Assembly (NCBI RefSeq): GCF_004337985.1
Contig: NW_021940918.1
Coordinates: forward strand, 3,689,285-3,753,284
Length of the DNA stretch: 64,000 bases
Direction: 5' to 3'
Origin: Pyricularia pennisetigena
Lineage: Eukaryota > Ascomycota > Sordariomycetes > Magnaporthales > Pyriculariaceae
Every line of letters begins with the position of its first letter. Positions within the stretch are counted from its first letter, which is position 1. The translations under genes were made by a program, and so were the position numbers. Below the pieces are notes generated by a model. That model searched no databases, had not been told where the DNA came from, and saw nothing but the letters and a program-made list of their open reading frames with translations. Below, piece after piece: positions 10,343-20,600 of this stretch.

Positions 10343-12673
10343 TCACATCGCCTTTCCAACGCCATTGCTGGCATTGCTGGGAGACCGCCTTGAGTTGATG
10401 CCTTGCGTAGGCGATTCTCCCCTAAGCATGCCGGGCAGGTCTTGACGACTGCTGCCCGGACCGATGTCGGGACCCGGGTCGCTCCAGTCACCCATGCTCA
10501 CGCCGCTTGAGTATTTTGATGTGAAGCTCTCGGATCTTTGGTGAACGGACCGAGGTGGCTTGATGGCGCTTCCCGACGTGGTGCTGCTGAACCATGGGCC
10601 GTCGCTGCCGAGCGTGCCGGCATTGCTGCCTGGGCTGCGACCAAGGAGCTCTGGCCGTTCGAGGTCGAAGGGGTCGGATCGGAACTTGTTACGTCTCGTC
10701 TCGAAGCTGTCTACGCTGTTTACAGACTCGCGCTGGTAAAAGCTGTCTAGCCTCCCGATAGACGAGCCACGAGAACGACGGACTTTCTCAACATAGGTGG
10801 ATGGCTTGGTGGCGGCTGCTGCGGGTATTTGGTTGGCGTCGGAGAAGGGATCACTATTGCTGCCACCACCACCAGCACCACCTGGTTTTAGTGGTGCTGG
10901 CTTTGCACTCTGATGTGGTAGAGCATTCGAGTCGGCGAAGGGGTCATCACCGCCGCCGTTGCTGTTATTGAAGCTTAGGCCCAGATTACCAAGGAAGTGA
11001 TCGGTAGAAGACGCGCTGCCATTTCGGCTGGCCCTCTTCTTTTGCGCCTCACGCTGAAGCTCACGATCGTCCATACCCAGGAGGGTGAGGAAGTCTGGCT
11101 GTGCGGATACGTTGCCGGCAGTCATTGGAGCCTTCTTTTCCTGCGCATTGCCGAACGGATCCCGACTATCCTCCTTCTTGTCTCGCTTGAACACGCCCGC
11201 CGCAGCCGCTCCTCCCCACCAACCCTTGCCACCTCCACGTACACGACGTGAAGCGTTGCTGCTCGATCTCGACAGGGTAGGGCTGGTGTTCTCCATGAAC
11301 TGCGAGTTTCCGCGGTTCATGTTGACGCCTCCACTCGAACCGTTCCCGCGGGAGACGAAAGAGTTGACGCGGTCCTTGAACTTGGCAAGGCCATATGCAA
11401 CAGATGCCTTGAATTTCTCGGTTCGAGGCGTCGGACCAATACTGCCGCGGTTGATAACATATGATTTCTCGGCAGGGAAGCCCGGGCCCGTTCCGGTCGA
11501 CAACGGGGTGAGCAGCGTGCTTCTCCTCTTCTTCAGCTGCCTCTTCCTAAAGAACCAGATCAAGAAGGCGATCAGACTGATCAGGATTACGCCACCGATC
11601 ACTCCTCCAGCAACCGCTATGGTCATCTTGCCACCGTCCCCGTCGTTGCCATTGGCCGGCACTGCGCTGACTGGTGGATTGTTGCTGATGCCGGCGCCCG
11701 AACCAACACCGGTCCCGCTGCCAGAGTTGGTAGCACCGCCATCTGTCGGCCTAGCAGTGCCAATTGTAGTAATCGCAGGCGTCGCACCGCCGCCTGAGGA
11801 CGGTGTCGGTTCGGCAGCTATGGGCACGGGAGGGGTTCCCGGCGCGGCTGGGGTGCTTGTTACGTCTGCCGCAGGCGCAGACGTTGGCCTCGGCTGCTGT
11901 GGTGTGGCGGTGGCTGCTGGGTCTCTAGGATCAGCTTCTAAGCTTTGTGCAGGTTGTGGTGCTTGCAATGCAGATGATGATACAGCTGAAGTGGCGACAC
12001 CGCCTCCGATGACAGAGAAACTAGCTATTGGTGGGCTGCCAGCCGACGCGGGTGGCGCTGCAGCTGGGGGAGAGCTCTGTACTGCAGGCAGTGGCGTGCT
12101 GGCCACGGCCCCAGACCCAGCCCGATCGCCGCTATTATTTACTCCTTCTTCAACTGGAGTGGGTTGTTGAAGAACTGGTTGGGCTAGGACAGGGTTTGAT
12201 TGTGCAGGAGAAGCAGCGGAGGAAGTGACTGCGGGCGCAGCAGCTGGCGGCGCAACAGATGCAGAGGACGAGACAGGAGCGGGGGCAGGGGCAGCGAGAG
12301 CGGGAGGAGGGACTTCCGTCGGCGGCGTCGACCGCGGCGGCTCCGGCGTTGATACAGGCGGTGTCTCTGTAGAGGCTGGTGGAGGAGGCGGAGGCGGGGT
12401 TGGTGTGGTGCTGGTGCTGAGGGTGGTCTGGGCTGGGGGTGGTGGCGATGGAGAGTGTGTCGTACTGAATGATGCAACACTCGAATTCCTAGCCCGCGTC
12501 CGCGAGGGCGCGGCTGAAGCCCGGCCTCCGTTGTTGTTATTGTTGTTGTTGGCCCCTCCCCGATTCGCCCCACGATTGTTGCCGTTGTTGCCATTGGCCT
12601 TAGGAATCGCGGTACACCTCTTCCCCCCGATGCTGGTGAAGAAGGCACCTGAGGGCAAATTTTGGTTTGACAT
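10343..12673 (-). CDS. Single-pass membrane protein, Pro/Ser/Thr-rich ectodomain, DPF-motif tail
   Basis: Single-exon frame of 776 residues starting at an ATG. Residues 30-50 are Asn/Gly-rich, and residues 50-340 are dominated by Pro, Ser, Thr and Ala, as in heavily O-glycosylated fungal surface proteins. One strong membrane helix spans about 351-375 (GGVIGGVILISLIAFLIWFF), followed by a basic stop-transfer stretch RKRQLKKRR. The 400-residue C-terminal part is Ser/Gly-rich with four DPF motifs at about 505, 577, 608 and 667. The layout resembles wall-stress sensors of the Mid2/Wsc type, but no WSC cysteine domain is present. No N-terminal signal peptide is visible, so the orientation is inferred from the positive-inside rule. 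An upstream signal-peptide exon was looked for and not found. Function unknown. Confidence 0.7.
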   Translation of the reverse strand: MSNQNLPSGAFFTSIGGKRCTAIPKANGNNGNNRGANRGGANNNNNNNGGRASAAPSRTRARNSSVASFSTTHSPSPPPPAQTTLSTSTTPTPPPPPPPASTETPPVSTPEPPRSTPPTEVPPPALAAPAPAPVSSSASVAPPAAAPAVTSSAASPAQSNPVLAQPVLQQPTPVEEGVNNSGDRAGSGAVASTPLPAVQSSPPAAAPPASAGSPPIASFSVIGGGVATSAVSSSALQAPQPAQSLEADPRDPAATATPQQPRPTSAPAADVTSTPAAPGTPPVPIAAEPTPSSGGGATPAITTIGTARPTDGGATNSGSGTGVGSGAGISNNPPVSAVPANGNDGDGGKMTIAVAGGVIGGVILISLIAFLIWFFRKRQLKKRRSTLLTPLSTGTGPGFPAEKSYVINRGSIGPTPRTEKFKASVAYGLAKFKDRVNSFVSRGNGSSGGVNMNRGNSQFMENTSPTLSRSSSNASRRVRGGGKGWWGGAAAAGVFKRDKKEDSRDPFGNAQEKKAPMTAGNVSAQPDFLTLLGMDDRELQREAQKKRASRNGSASSTDHFLGNLGLSFNNSNGGGDDPFADSNALPHQSAKPAPLKPGGAGGGGSNSDPFSDANQIPAAAATKPSTYVEKVRRSRGSSIGRLDSFYQRESVNSVDSFETRRNKFRSDPFDLERPELLGRSPGSNAGTLGSDGPWFSSTTSGSAIKPPRSVHQRSESFTSKYSSGVSMGDWSDPGPDIGPGSSRQDLPGMLRGESPTQGINSRRSPSNASNGVGKAM

Positions 12674-15600
12674 TGAGCCGTTTCAAGGCGACCGCTGGCT
12701 GTCGGGCAACCAGCAGTCCGTCAGTGATGTTTCCCTCTTTTCCTCCCAGTCCTGTTTCCCTTGCTTCCAATATCCTCCAGTCGTAAAGTCTTCCTCCACA
12801 CCAAAAAAAGAACTAGTCGTCGGGCGTTCGAATACGTGTCGATCGGTAAAACTTCGTTTTGTTGTCGGCGGGTAATGTGTAAAAAAAATTGTTGCTTCCA
12901 GGCGATTCCAGCCGCCGCGCGAAACGAATCTGGCAGACAGAAGGAAACAAAAATGTACAAAAATATCGGTCAAAAAGGAGAAGAGAGGAAGGAAGAGAAG
13001 GAGAAAGAGGCCTCTCGGGCCACTGAGGTCATGGAGAGGTCATTAAAGATGATCTTATCTGCGCACAATGACGGTAAAAGAGAGAGGTTCCGTCCGGCAG
13101 AGTGAGGAAGAGAAAATGATCCGAGCAACGGACCAGCGGCTAAAAGGTTAGAGGGAAAATGAGAACAACAAATTTTGATGCAGATGATAGGAAGTGAAAT
13201 CGTGAAAAGATTCGGAAGACGAACGGAAAGAAGGATGGAGGGCGAAAAATGGTGTGAGAAGGGAAGACCAGGTCAGTCAGCCATCGAGACAAAGACAGGG
13301 CCCAGAAGGTGTGTGGGAACAAGAGACAGTGTGCGACTGGCCGGCCGGACTCCGGGAATGGATCCAAAAGAAGGAAACAACTGGCTAGCTGAATTAATGG
13401 ATGAATGGATGGATGGTAACAGCTTGTCCCCTGTCTTGGGGTTGTGCTGCCATGGTTGTGACAGATGGCTGGCTGGCTGTGACTGGCAGCAGTACTGTAA
13501 TGGAGTAGAGAAAGGGGAGGCAATGCAAGGGGAGGGCATCCCCGTCTTCTCCTGTCGAACGCCCTTTTCAAGGCTGGATTTTTTTTTTCCCTTCTTTTTC
13601 CTTCCTGTCTCTTTATCCCTTCCCGTTGTTCTTCTTGCAGATTGTGTACTCTTCTGTTCACGTCTATCTCTCTAGTTCTTCGGTTCTTGACTCGATCCTA
13701 GCCGATAAACGACATGATTTTCTCGCCGTTCATTTCCAGCCAGGATACCGGTTGGACATTCCTCTTCGCTCTCCTCTCATCTCCTCCTGCTTGTGGTTAG
13801 TCTGTGAATCTAGGCGTATCGCAAACAATGTTCTCTCCGATGGCCCCCTCTTCCGCACGGACTTTGGCGAAGTACGGTCTGTAGCAGAAGAGTGGTGATC
13901 TTTTGTTTGATGGGAGCGACAAAAGACTTATTGCAGGGATTTGGCGACGTCGTTTGTGTATGTTAGAGCCGCAAGACGGCCTGCGCTTTCCCAAACTCGG
14001 ATATTCCGGGTTCCCTTCTGCGCTGAAGTGATTGTTGGTGGGTAGCATTGGATGGGGATAGTGGGGCACCCCAGCGGGAAGACCCCTGGCCTGCGACAAA
14101 TCTGAAGCACCCCCAAGGGTCCCCTGTGACGTGCTCATCTTTGACTTGGTTGTGTATTTTACTGCTTGTCTAAGGCGAGATAGGTACAAACCTCTTCCGT
14201 AGGTAGTCCAAGTGGTCGTGGGAAGCACAAACCACAGTAAATTGAGGGTTACTTAACAGGGGGTCCAGGGGTTTTCCTGGCCATCACCCGGGGTTGCTTA
14301 CCTTTACCTAGCCTTGACAACAGGGGACTTGGGGGGGCTGAAAAGAGGAGCGTGAGGAAAAGAAAACGAAAAGAAGAAAAAATAAAACGGTCTTTTTTTT
14401 CTTCTTTGCCCTGCTCTGGTCCAGTTCAATTCGAGCCTAGTCTTTTCTGGTTTGCTTCTATTGATATTCTTTTCCTTCTTTTTCTTTAGCCATCCGATCC
14501 GGGGAAAAAAAATAACCAGAAGTCGGGCTAAAACGGCCACAAATCAATTCCTAACTAACTAGCGTCTCCATACCCACAATGTTTCCCACCTAGAGTCATG
14601 ATTGTATACTGCATCGACCTATCGCGAATGTCAGACCTCAACATCTCCTTCCGTTCCAGTCTAGCCATTTAGCCTGAACCGACACACAGTTTTGTCCTGT
14701 CTTTGCTATTAAACAGAAGCCAAGAGAACAGATGACGGCCCGCTTCGCCTTGCCTATGATGCAAAAAGAAAAGATGGAGGGGAGTATTGCGTAAAAGGGT
14801 CGTCCCCCACTGCGATTCTATGCATCCAAGCACCCCAGTATCCATCTATCCATGCGACCACGCCGCAGGTGGGCAACCAGACATGGACTGAGCCTGGAGA
14901 GGAGGGATGATGCCAGACAGCAAAGACAAAAAAAAAGTGGATGGGCGCAAAAGGACGTGGTGTGGTGCAAAAGGTATTAATTACCGGCAGCCTGCATTCG
15001 TGAGGCACTTGATGGAACTGGCTTGCTCCTTGGCAAGTAACCGTCGTTTCCGTCCCCTCTTGCATGCATCCTGCTCAACAAAGAAGGGGTACATCCTGTC
15101 GCATAACATGACATACTTAGAACATAATGCAGCTGCCATCGAGATGCATAAACCTACCACCAGCGTATTTGATGCTCATTGGTCCAGACGAAGCGCTAGT
15201 CCGATCAGGCATGTGTGTACTTGGTCAAATGGTGGTGGTCCTCCAGAAAACCGAGAAGGGCTACAAATAGTACGAACCTAAACTAATACCGGCATACGTT
15301 CGTTCGATAGGCAACGTCCACTAATATAAACTATACTACTAAACTACAGTAGATCTAGTCTCAAGCCAAACCAACCTGCTGGGCCCAACTGCGAGAGTTA
15401 TTTCATATTTCACGGATCACTATACTGTACACCTTCATGTGCGAAGCAGTAATACCCCTGGCTAGGTAGGTTTTCGCACTGGTGTCACAACTTTGGACGA
15501 CAAAGGCACAACACAAACGTCGATGCAGCCTAAGCGAAAATGAAATTGAAGAGGTATACAAGTCCCCCGCGCTCGTTCTCGCCGAATGTCACAGCCTTTT

Positions 15601-17816
15601 TGGACCGCGTCCTGGACACGTTTGATCATACGTCGCCAGCTGGCTTTCTGAGTAGAGTTGAGATGGAAATTGATAGTATTTGGGGCCTATCTCCGAGGAC
15701 GTTTACAGTCCTTTTTACACATAAAGACGACTCGGCTGCTCCGCTCGTCTTGACTCTCGACTCGAGTTGATGCCATCACTCGGGCTTTTCCTTGGCGGAG
15801 TCCGCTGATTTGTTCGGTGTGATTCTTGTTTTCCCCCGCTCATGCCATTTGCATGATTCTTTGGCAAGGTCTGGCTGCACCGCCTACCTCTCTGCTAGTC
15901 AGCCACGACCTACCAAGTATTGCCGGCCCTTGTCCTACATGCGTGGCAGCGCATGTCGTGTGTATCTATTTGTTGCAAGAGATGGGGACCCTAGACTTGG
16001 CACCCGCGCACTTGCCTCGGCTCTGTATCTCCCTTTTGGGTCTTGGTCGTGACAGCTCAACGTTGCTGTGCAGACCTGTCGCTGTCTGCAGACCAAGCAT
16101 CACCCAGGCTCATTGTCCATCGCTTGTACAAGTCTAGGTGGTGTAGACAGATAATTCTGTATTGGATAACCATATACTGTGATTTTAATCTGATGTCAAC
16201 AAAGCATAATGCGATGAGAACTAAATGTTATTAAAACAAGGAAAGAAAATATGCACATAAATCAAAAAACGTGGCGGAATATGGTTATTTATTTCGGGCG
16301 ACGTCCATTTCCACACCTTACTGCGTGGCGCACAAAGATCAAGGAACAAGATACACAAAAACTTGAACTTGGCTTTCGTGGCAAGCAGGGCCTTTCAAAG
16401 TGCATCTGTTGCGTGTTTGATCCAGCCCTAGATCTAGTTCAGGCTCAATTAATCTAGGACCCCAATGTTTGGTGTTTCCTGCCAGCAGGCGAGAAGTCTT
16501 TGTGCCCAAGGTCGATCATCAAACGTGCCCGTTTGAGGTCTATCCACTCACGATATCCTATCCAGTTTTTGTTTCGGAATCCACCACACACGGGGGGGAA
16601 ACGACGGAGAGGTGGCCACCATCTTCGGGTAATTCTTGTGTACATACCTAGGCAGGTAACTACTGTACAGCACCACGTAGGCTTCAATGCTAGGTATCTA
16701 TGTACAACAAGATATTGTTGACTCCTGTTTAGGGAACATCCAAGGCAAGTGGCTACAATAGCCAAGATGCTCATGGTTTCCAAGCTGTGCAGTGCAAATG
16801 CTTGCCTAGTCCAGTTTTCGGTCTGCCTACTTAGTCGGCTTCGCAGCTTCTATTCCGTCGGGAATTTAGCCCTTTTTAAAATTCAATGGTACCTACTCAG
16901 CTGACAAGCCATTCATCGCATTTGACGTGGCCTTGTCAGAATTTCAAGGTGACCTGATTGGTGTCGACTACTCTTTAAAAAGTTGAATCGTGTACTGTAC
17001 TGTACATACGTAGTACGTGGTCGGGCGTGCGTCGCACTTCATCAGATTTACGAACAGACCTCCGGAGGCTCCACTTCTCTCCACCAGCCCCTCCCGGTCG
17101 GGACAGGACCGTCTTGGGCGTACGGTAGGCAGGTGTAGCACTTGCCAGGTTTGGATCGCTGCCGAGCAAGGCGACACACGCTAACGCCTCCAATTCACCT
17201 CCACTCGATTCTAGGTAGCCGCCTAGACCTACCTGAGGTCGATTTGGTAGACAACAACCTACGACTCGAAGCACGACAGATCCAGCCCGACAAGAGGAGC
17301 GCAGACGACGACGACGACGTCGTCTATTCAACCCCATTGTCGATAACTTACGACAGTCAAGCCCCTCCTGGAACGGATCCTTGGCCAGCCAAATCTCGAG
17401 TCTGGTTTGCAATCTCGAACGGGGGATTTTTGGATTCGTCATCGAATTGTTTCTGGCCCCAGGTCCCGACAACCCTCATCCACCCGCCAGTATCGATGTC
17501 GGCTAGCCAAGGAGGTATTTGAACAGCCAGGCCCTCTTTTAGCTTTTGAGACCATGTTTGGAGGGTTGCACTTTGGTAAGTGAAGTGATACTGAAGTACT
17601 ATTGTCCGTCTCAACCATGTTTCTTGCTCGGTTCGAGCGAGCCAGACACTATCAATTCCATCCACCAGTGCCCGTGTGTCGCCTCCGTCTCAACCAAGGA
17701 ATAAAGTCAGACAGCCAGTGACTGCTGATGTATATACGGCTTTCTTTTTACTTCCGCCTTCCCTGTACCTTTCTTATCTCTTGGTTTCTTTTGCGTTTTT
17801 AATCTTTTTTTTTTTT

Positions 17817-17855
17817 NNNNNNNNNNNNNNNNNNNNNNNNNNNNNNNNNNNNNNN
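17817..17855. other. Assembly gap (39 N)
   Basis: Thirty-nine unknown bases sit directly between a T-rich run and TTTTGC. The gap probably hides a longer homopolymer or low-complexity tract. Its true length is unknown. Confidence 0.95.
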
Positions 17856-18473
17856 TTTTGCTTGTTCTCTCTCTCTCCATCCTGCCCCGGCGATTTCTTA
17901 TTGTCGCTTTTAATGTTGCTCACGGTCATCCTTTGAGAACAAAACTCATGGTGTTCGTGCATGGATGGGGCATGCTCTGCCTCAGTTGTATTTTCCCCAG
18001 ACAAAGGCAGACCCTTTGATACACCCGCTCCAAGGCCTGCCCTGCCTCTAATCATTTTGCCTCTGATCATGTTCACTCGGCCCCTCTTTCACCACCATAT
18101 CAATCTGCGTAGTTCGTCTTGCTCACCTTACTGGAGGTCTCTCCATGTCTTGGATCGGCTTGCCGGGCCTTTTACGGGGCAGTCCATGTTTACTGGTCTG
18201 CATTTCCATCTTGCGCACGAAGTATCTATCTAGTATTGAGCAGATGACTACAGGCAGACCAGAAGAAAGAAAGATAAAATGCGCCAAGATAACATTTGTT
18301 TCGGTTTTTGTCCTGTCAATAATTCCTTCTGATAATGCCCCAGACTTTGTCTCCGCCCTCGCCTGTTGCCACTTGCACTCTTTACTCGCGGATCACCAAT
18401 TTCCCGGTGTCTGTTTTTGCATGATCGACCGTAACCACTGTTGATTCCCGATGGTTATGTTGCCTCTCTCTCT

Positions 18474-18474
<1 letters not shown>

Positions 18475-18513
<39 letters not shown>

Positions 18514-18517
18514 ACAC
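18475..18517. repeat. CA-dinucleotide microsatellite
   Basis: A CA run from about 18475 to 18508 continues, after one TA interruption, to about 18517. It lies roughly 160 bp upstream of the open frame of the unrecognised 642-codon gene, probably in its leader or promoter. Confidence 0.9.
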
Positions 18518-18674
18518 TACACTCTTAGTAAATTACATGGCAACCAAAAAGCCACAGCTACCATTCCCCCTGGCTTTCCTGGTTGCACCGCCGTGCAGTT
18601 ACTGTGGAAAGACATTTTGCTGATATCTGCCATCCTACGCAGCGGCTGCCGCTCCGCAAAAGCTACGCAAAGAT

Positions 18675-20600
18675 GTGCCCCCGCCAACCCCGGTCAACCT
18701 CCCAAACTACGTACCGCGCTTTGCTGCTCGCCAAGGTGGAGGTATAGACCAAGCTGATGATAATGAGGGTCATATTGACTTACTCAAGGTACCGCTTGTC
18801 AAGCTACTCCGGACAATCATCAGGCCTGTGGATGTTTCCGAAAAGCATTTCCAGGCTCTCGGGGTCAACGTGGTGCCTAATGTTGCAATTCAAGAGCTGA
18901 TCCCGGATACTTCGGTGCTGCCAGATTTCGCCGCCTGGGAAGCCATGGATCATGCTCGAGCCTGTGACATAAATCAGTCAACAAGAGTTCGCATATGCAA
19001 CGGCAACATGTCTCCCGGTGTAGAGATCTACCAGGACCGCATTAGGGAGCTCTCCACCCCCAATGAGGCTGCTTATCGTTCCGTTCGTCGCATGAAGCCT
19101 GTACCCGGACAGGTCCAGGCCCGCTTGGGCAATTCGTATGAGTTTTTCCGCAACCTCGAAGTCGTCTCGACCTACTGGGAAGATACCTCAGCTGTGCTTG
19201 CCGGAAAGGTGGCGAATCCAACTGCCGCCACCACCGGCGAGGCGGCTGGTCAAGGCACCGTCCAAGCCGGAGACAATGGACAAGCAAAGGCTGCGGAGGA
19301 AGTCATTTTCTACCGCACCGGCTCAGGAGCTCAGATGCCTCCTGAGTATAGAATCAACGTGACGAATTCTTTCCTGAAGCTTGTGGCCTATGACTTTGGA
19401 TGCAACGTCACAGGGCCGCGGACCGAACCCAGACTGTACCTCAACACCCCATCTGTACTGGCCCCAATCCCGGACACTGCTGGCGACCCCAAGTCCACAA
19501 GCGTGCAAGATGTTCCGGCTCTGCCCCAGTCAGTGCCATCGCCCGGCCCCAGCAGTTACTTCTCTTCGGATTGCACTTTCATTTTCCGCACTCCTCGAAC
19601 TCGGGAGGCGGCCCGGCAAGGGCTCTGCGAGGGTCCGGTTGCGGCCGTCTCTGCCCGCCATACTACCACATTCCCCCCTAGCGATCCAACTGATTCGACG
19701 CTATCGGCACACCCAGACTCAGTCGTCGACCTGGCTCGTGAGATCGTCGCTGCGCTGGTCACGGCACAACACCGAGCACGTGAGGGCCGCATCGAAAGAC
19801 GCATCGGCAAAGATGCTTGGTGGGCGACGAAAAAGCGCTGGGGTGGTGGCACGGGTGGAACCATCGGCCGCGAGAGTGAGTTGAGCTCAGCAATGTCAAC
19901 CAGCACTGGAAGTGTAGAGGGCGGCGACCGGAGAAGTAGTGGCAGCAGCAAGGAAAGGTCAAGGCCTTCAGCATCCCTAGTTGAGCCAACTAAGTCATCG
20001 GTCACAGGCGAAGAGCCAGCTCGACTTGGCTCTGATCTTAACAGCGAAGCTGGTCCAAACCGCAAAATTGGTGGACCGGTTATTCGTGCCTCGTCTCCAT
20101 CATCTTCACACTCTCCATCGGCAATTGGCCGTAAAAGTATACAGAACCACCAAACGCCACACCTAACGCCCCGGGTCCGCACAAAGAGCCGTCGGACAAC
20201 ACTGGCTATCTACGACAGCTACCGCATGGTACGGCCACCCGCGGCAGCGTGGGACCCCAAGACCCGGTACAGCCCCATTGGTCGCATTCCTGGCGCGGAC
20301 TTTGACGACATTTTTGTTGTCAGTGCACTGTTCCATCACATCTCCTTCTTGCGCGTGCGCGTGCCAACGCGGCTGCTCGAGGTGCTTGACGGGGCACCTG
20401 ACAACATCGATGAAGGCTCTACTGGCGGACACAAGACCCGCAGCTGGGGCGGACTGGATGTCTATCGCACACAGTGGTACGACTTGTTTCTTGCCGATGA
20501 CCGCGTTGCTGCTATGAAGGTTGTATGGGCTATGTTGGCGTACCTCATGCGCGCAACTGATGATGACAGTGGCGGTGATGTCAAGATGGCTGGCACGTAA
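18675..20600 (+). CDS. Unrecognised large protein, 5' end unresolved
   Basis: An open frame of about 640 codons with strong protein character runs to the TAA at 20598-20600. The position given is not an ATG (GTG). The frame stays open back to 18624, and protein-like text precedes the first internal Met, so a 5' exon is needed. A candidate is ATG 18537 joined by a 45-nt intron (18598-18642, acceptor CGCAG); the donor GTTACT is weak and the intron is at the minimum size, so this is tentative. The first 300 residues look folded. A Ser-rich, low-complexity middle follows (about 390-510), and then a second ordered block with RTTLAIYDSYRMVRPP and FVVSALFHHISFLRVRVP. I recognise no domain, signal peptide or membrane helix. 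Function unknown. Confidence 0.6.
   Translation: MPPPTPVNLPNYVPRFAARQGGGIDQADDNEGHIDLLKVPLVKLLRTIIRPVDVSEKHFQALGVNVVPNVAIQELIPDTSVLPDFAAWEAMDHARACDINQSTRVRICNGNMSPGVEIYQDRIRELSTPNEAAYRSVRRMKPVPGQVQARLGNSYEFFRNLEVVSTYWEDTSAVLAGKVANPTAATTGEAAGQGTVQAGDNGQAKAAEEVIFYRTGSGAQMPPEYRINVTNSFLKLVAYDFGCNVTGPRTEPRLYLNTPSVLAPIPDTAGDPKSTSVQDVPALPQSVPSPGPSSYFSSDCTFIFRTPRTREAARQGLCEGPVAAVSARHTTTFPPSDPTDSTLSAHPDSVVDLAREIVAALVTAQHRAREGRIERRIGKDAWWATKKRWGGGTGGTIGRESELSSAMSTSTGSVEGGDRRSSGSSKERSRPSASLVEPTKSSVTGEEPARLGSDLNSEAGPNRKIGGPVIRASSPSSSHSPSAIGRKSIQNHQTPHLTPRVRTKSRRTTLAIYDSYRMVRPPAAAWDPKTRYSPIGRIPGADFDDIFVVSALFHHISFLRVRVPTRLLEVLDGAPDNIDEGSTGGHKTRSWGGLDVYRTQWYDLFLADDRVAAMKVVWAMLAYLMRATDDDSGGDVKMAGT

Larger units (their letters stand above)
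12674..18674. other. Long intergenic region with an assembly gap
   Basis: About 6 kb between the divergent membrane-protein gene and the unrecognised gene to the right. I found no exon chain with recognisable protein character. Notable sequence includes purine-rich tracts near 12960-13090, repeated TACCTAGG-like words near 16645 and 17212, pyrimidine-rich stretches, the N run and a CA microsatellite. The last part probably contains the leader and perhaps a small 5' exon of the gene that follows. Confidence 0.5.

Noticed and set aside
11085..12170. Long open frame on the plus strand, Gly/Ala/Pro-rich
   Set aside because: It lies antisense to the membrane protein gene, and its composition is what Pro/Ser/Ala codons give when read backwards.
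15540..15770. 76-codon ATG frame in the large spacer
   Set aside because: It starts at a proper ATG and reads somewhat protein-like, but it has no recognisable motif, splice context or neighbour support.
17142..17522. 126-codon frame with an acidic stretch
   Set aside because: No family resemblance, start context or exon partner; probably chance, or leader sequence of the downstream gene.
18475..18517. Repeat array considered as CRISPR-like or as a coding His/Thr repeat
   Set aside because: It is a plain CA microsatellite without spacers; the His-Thr frame across it has no protein context.
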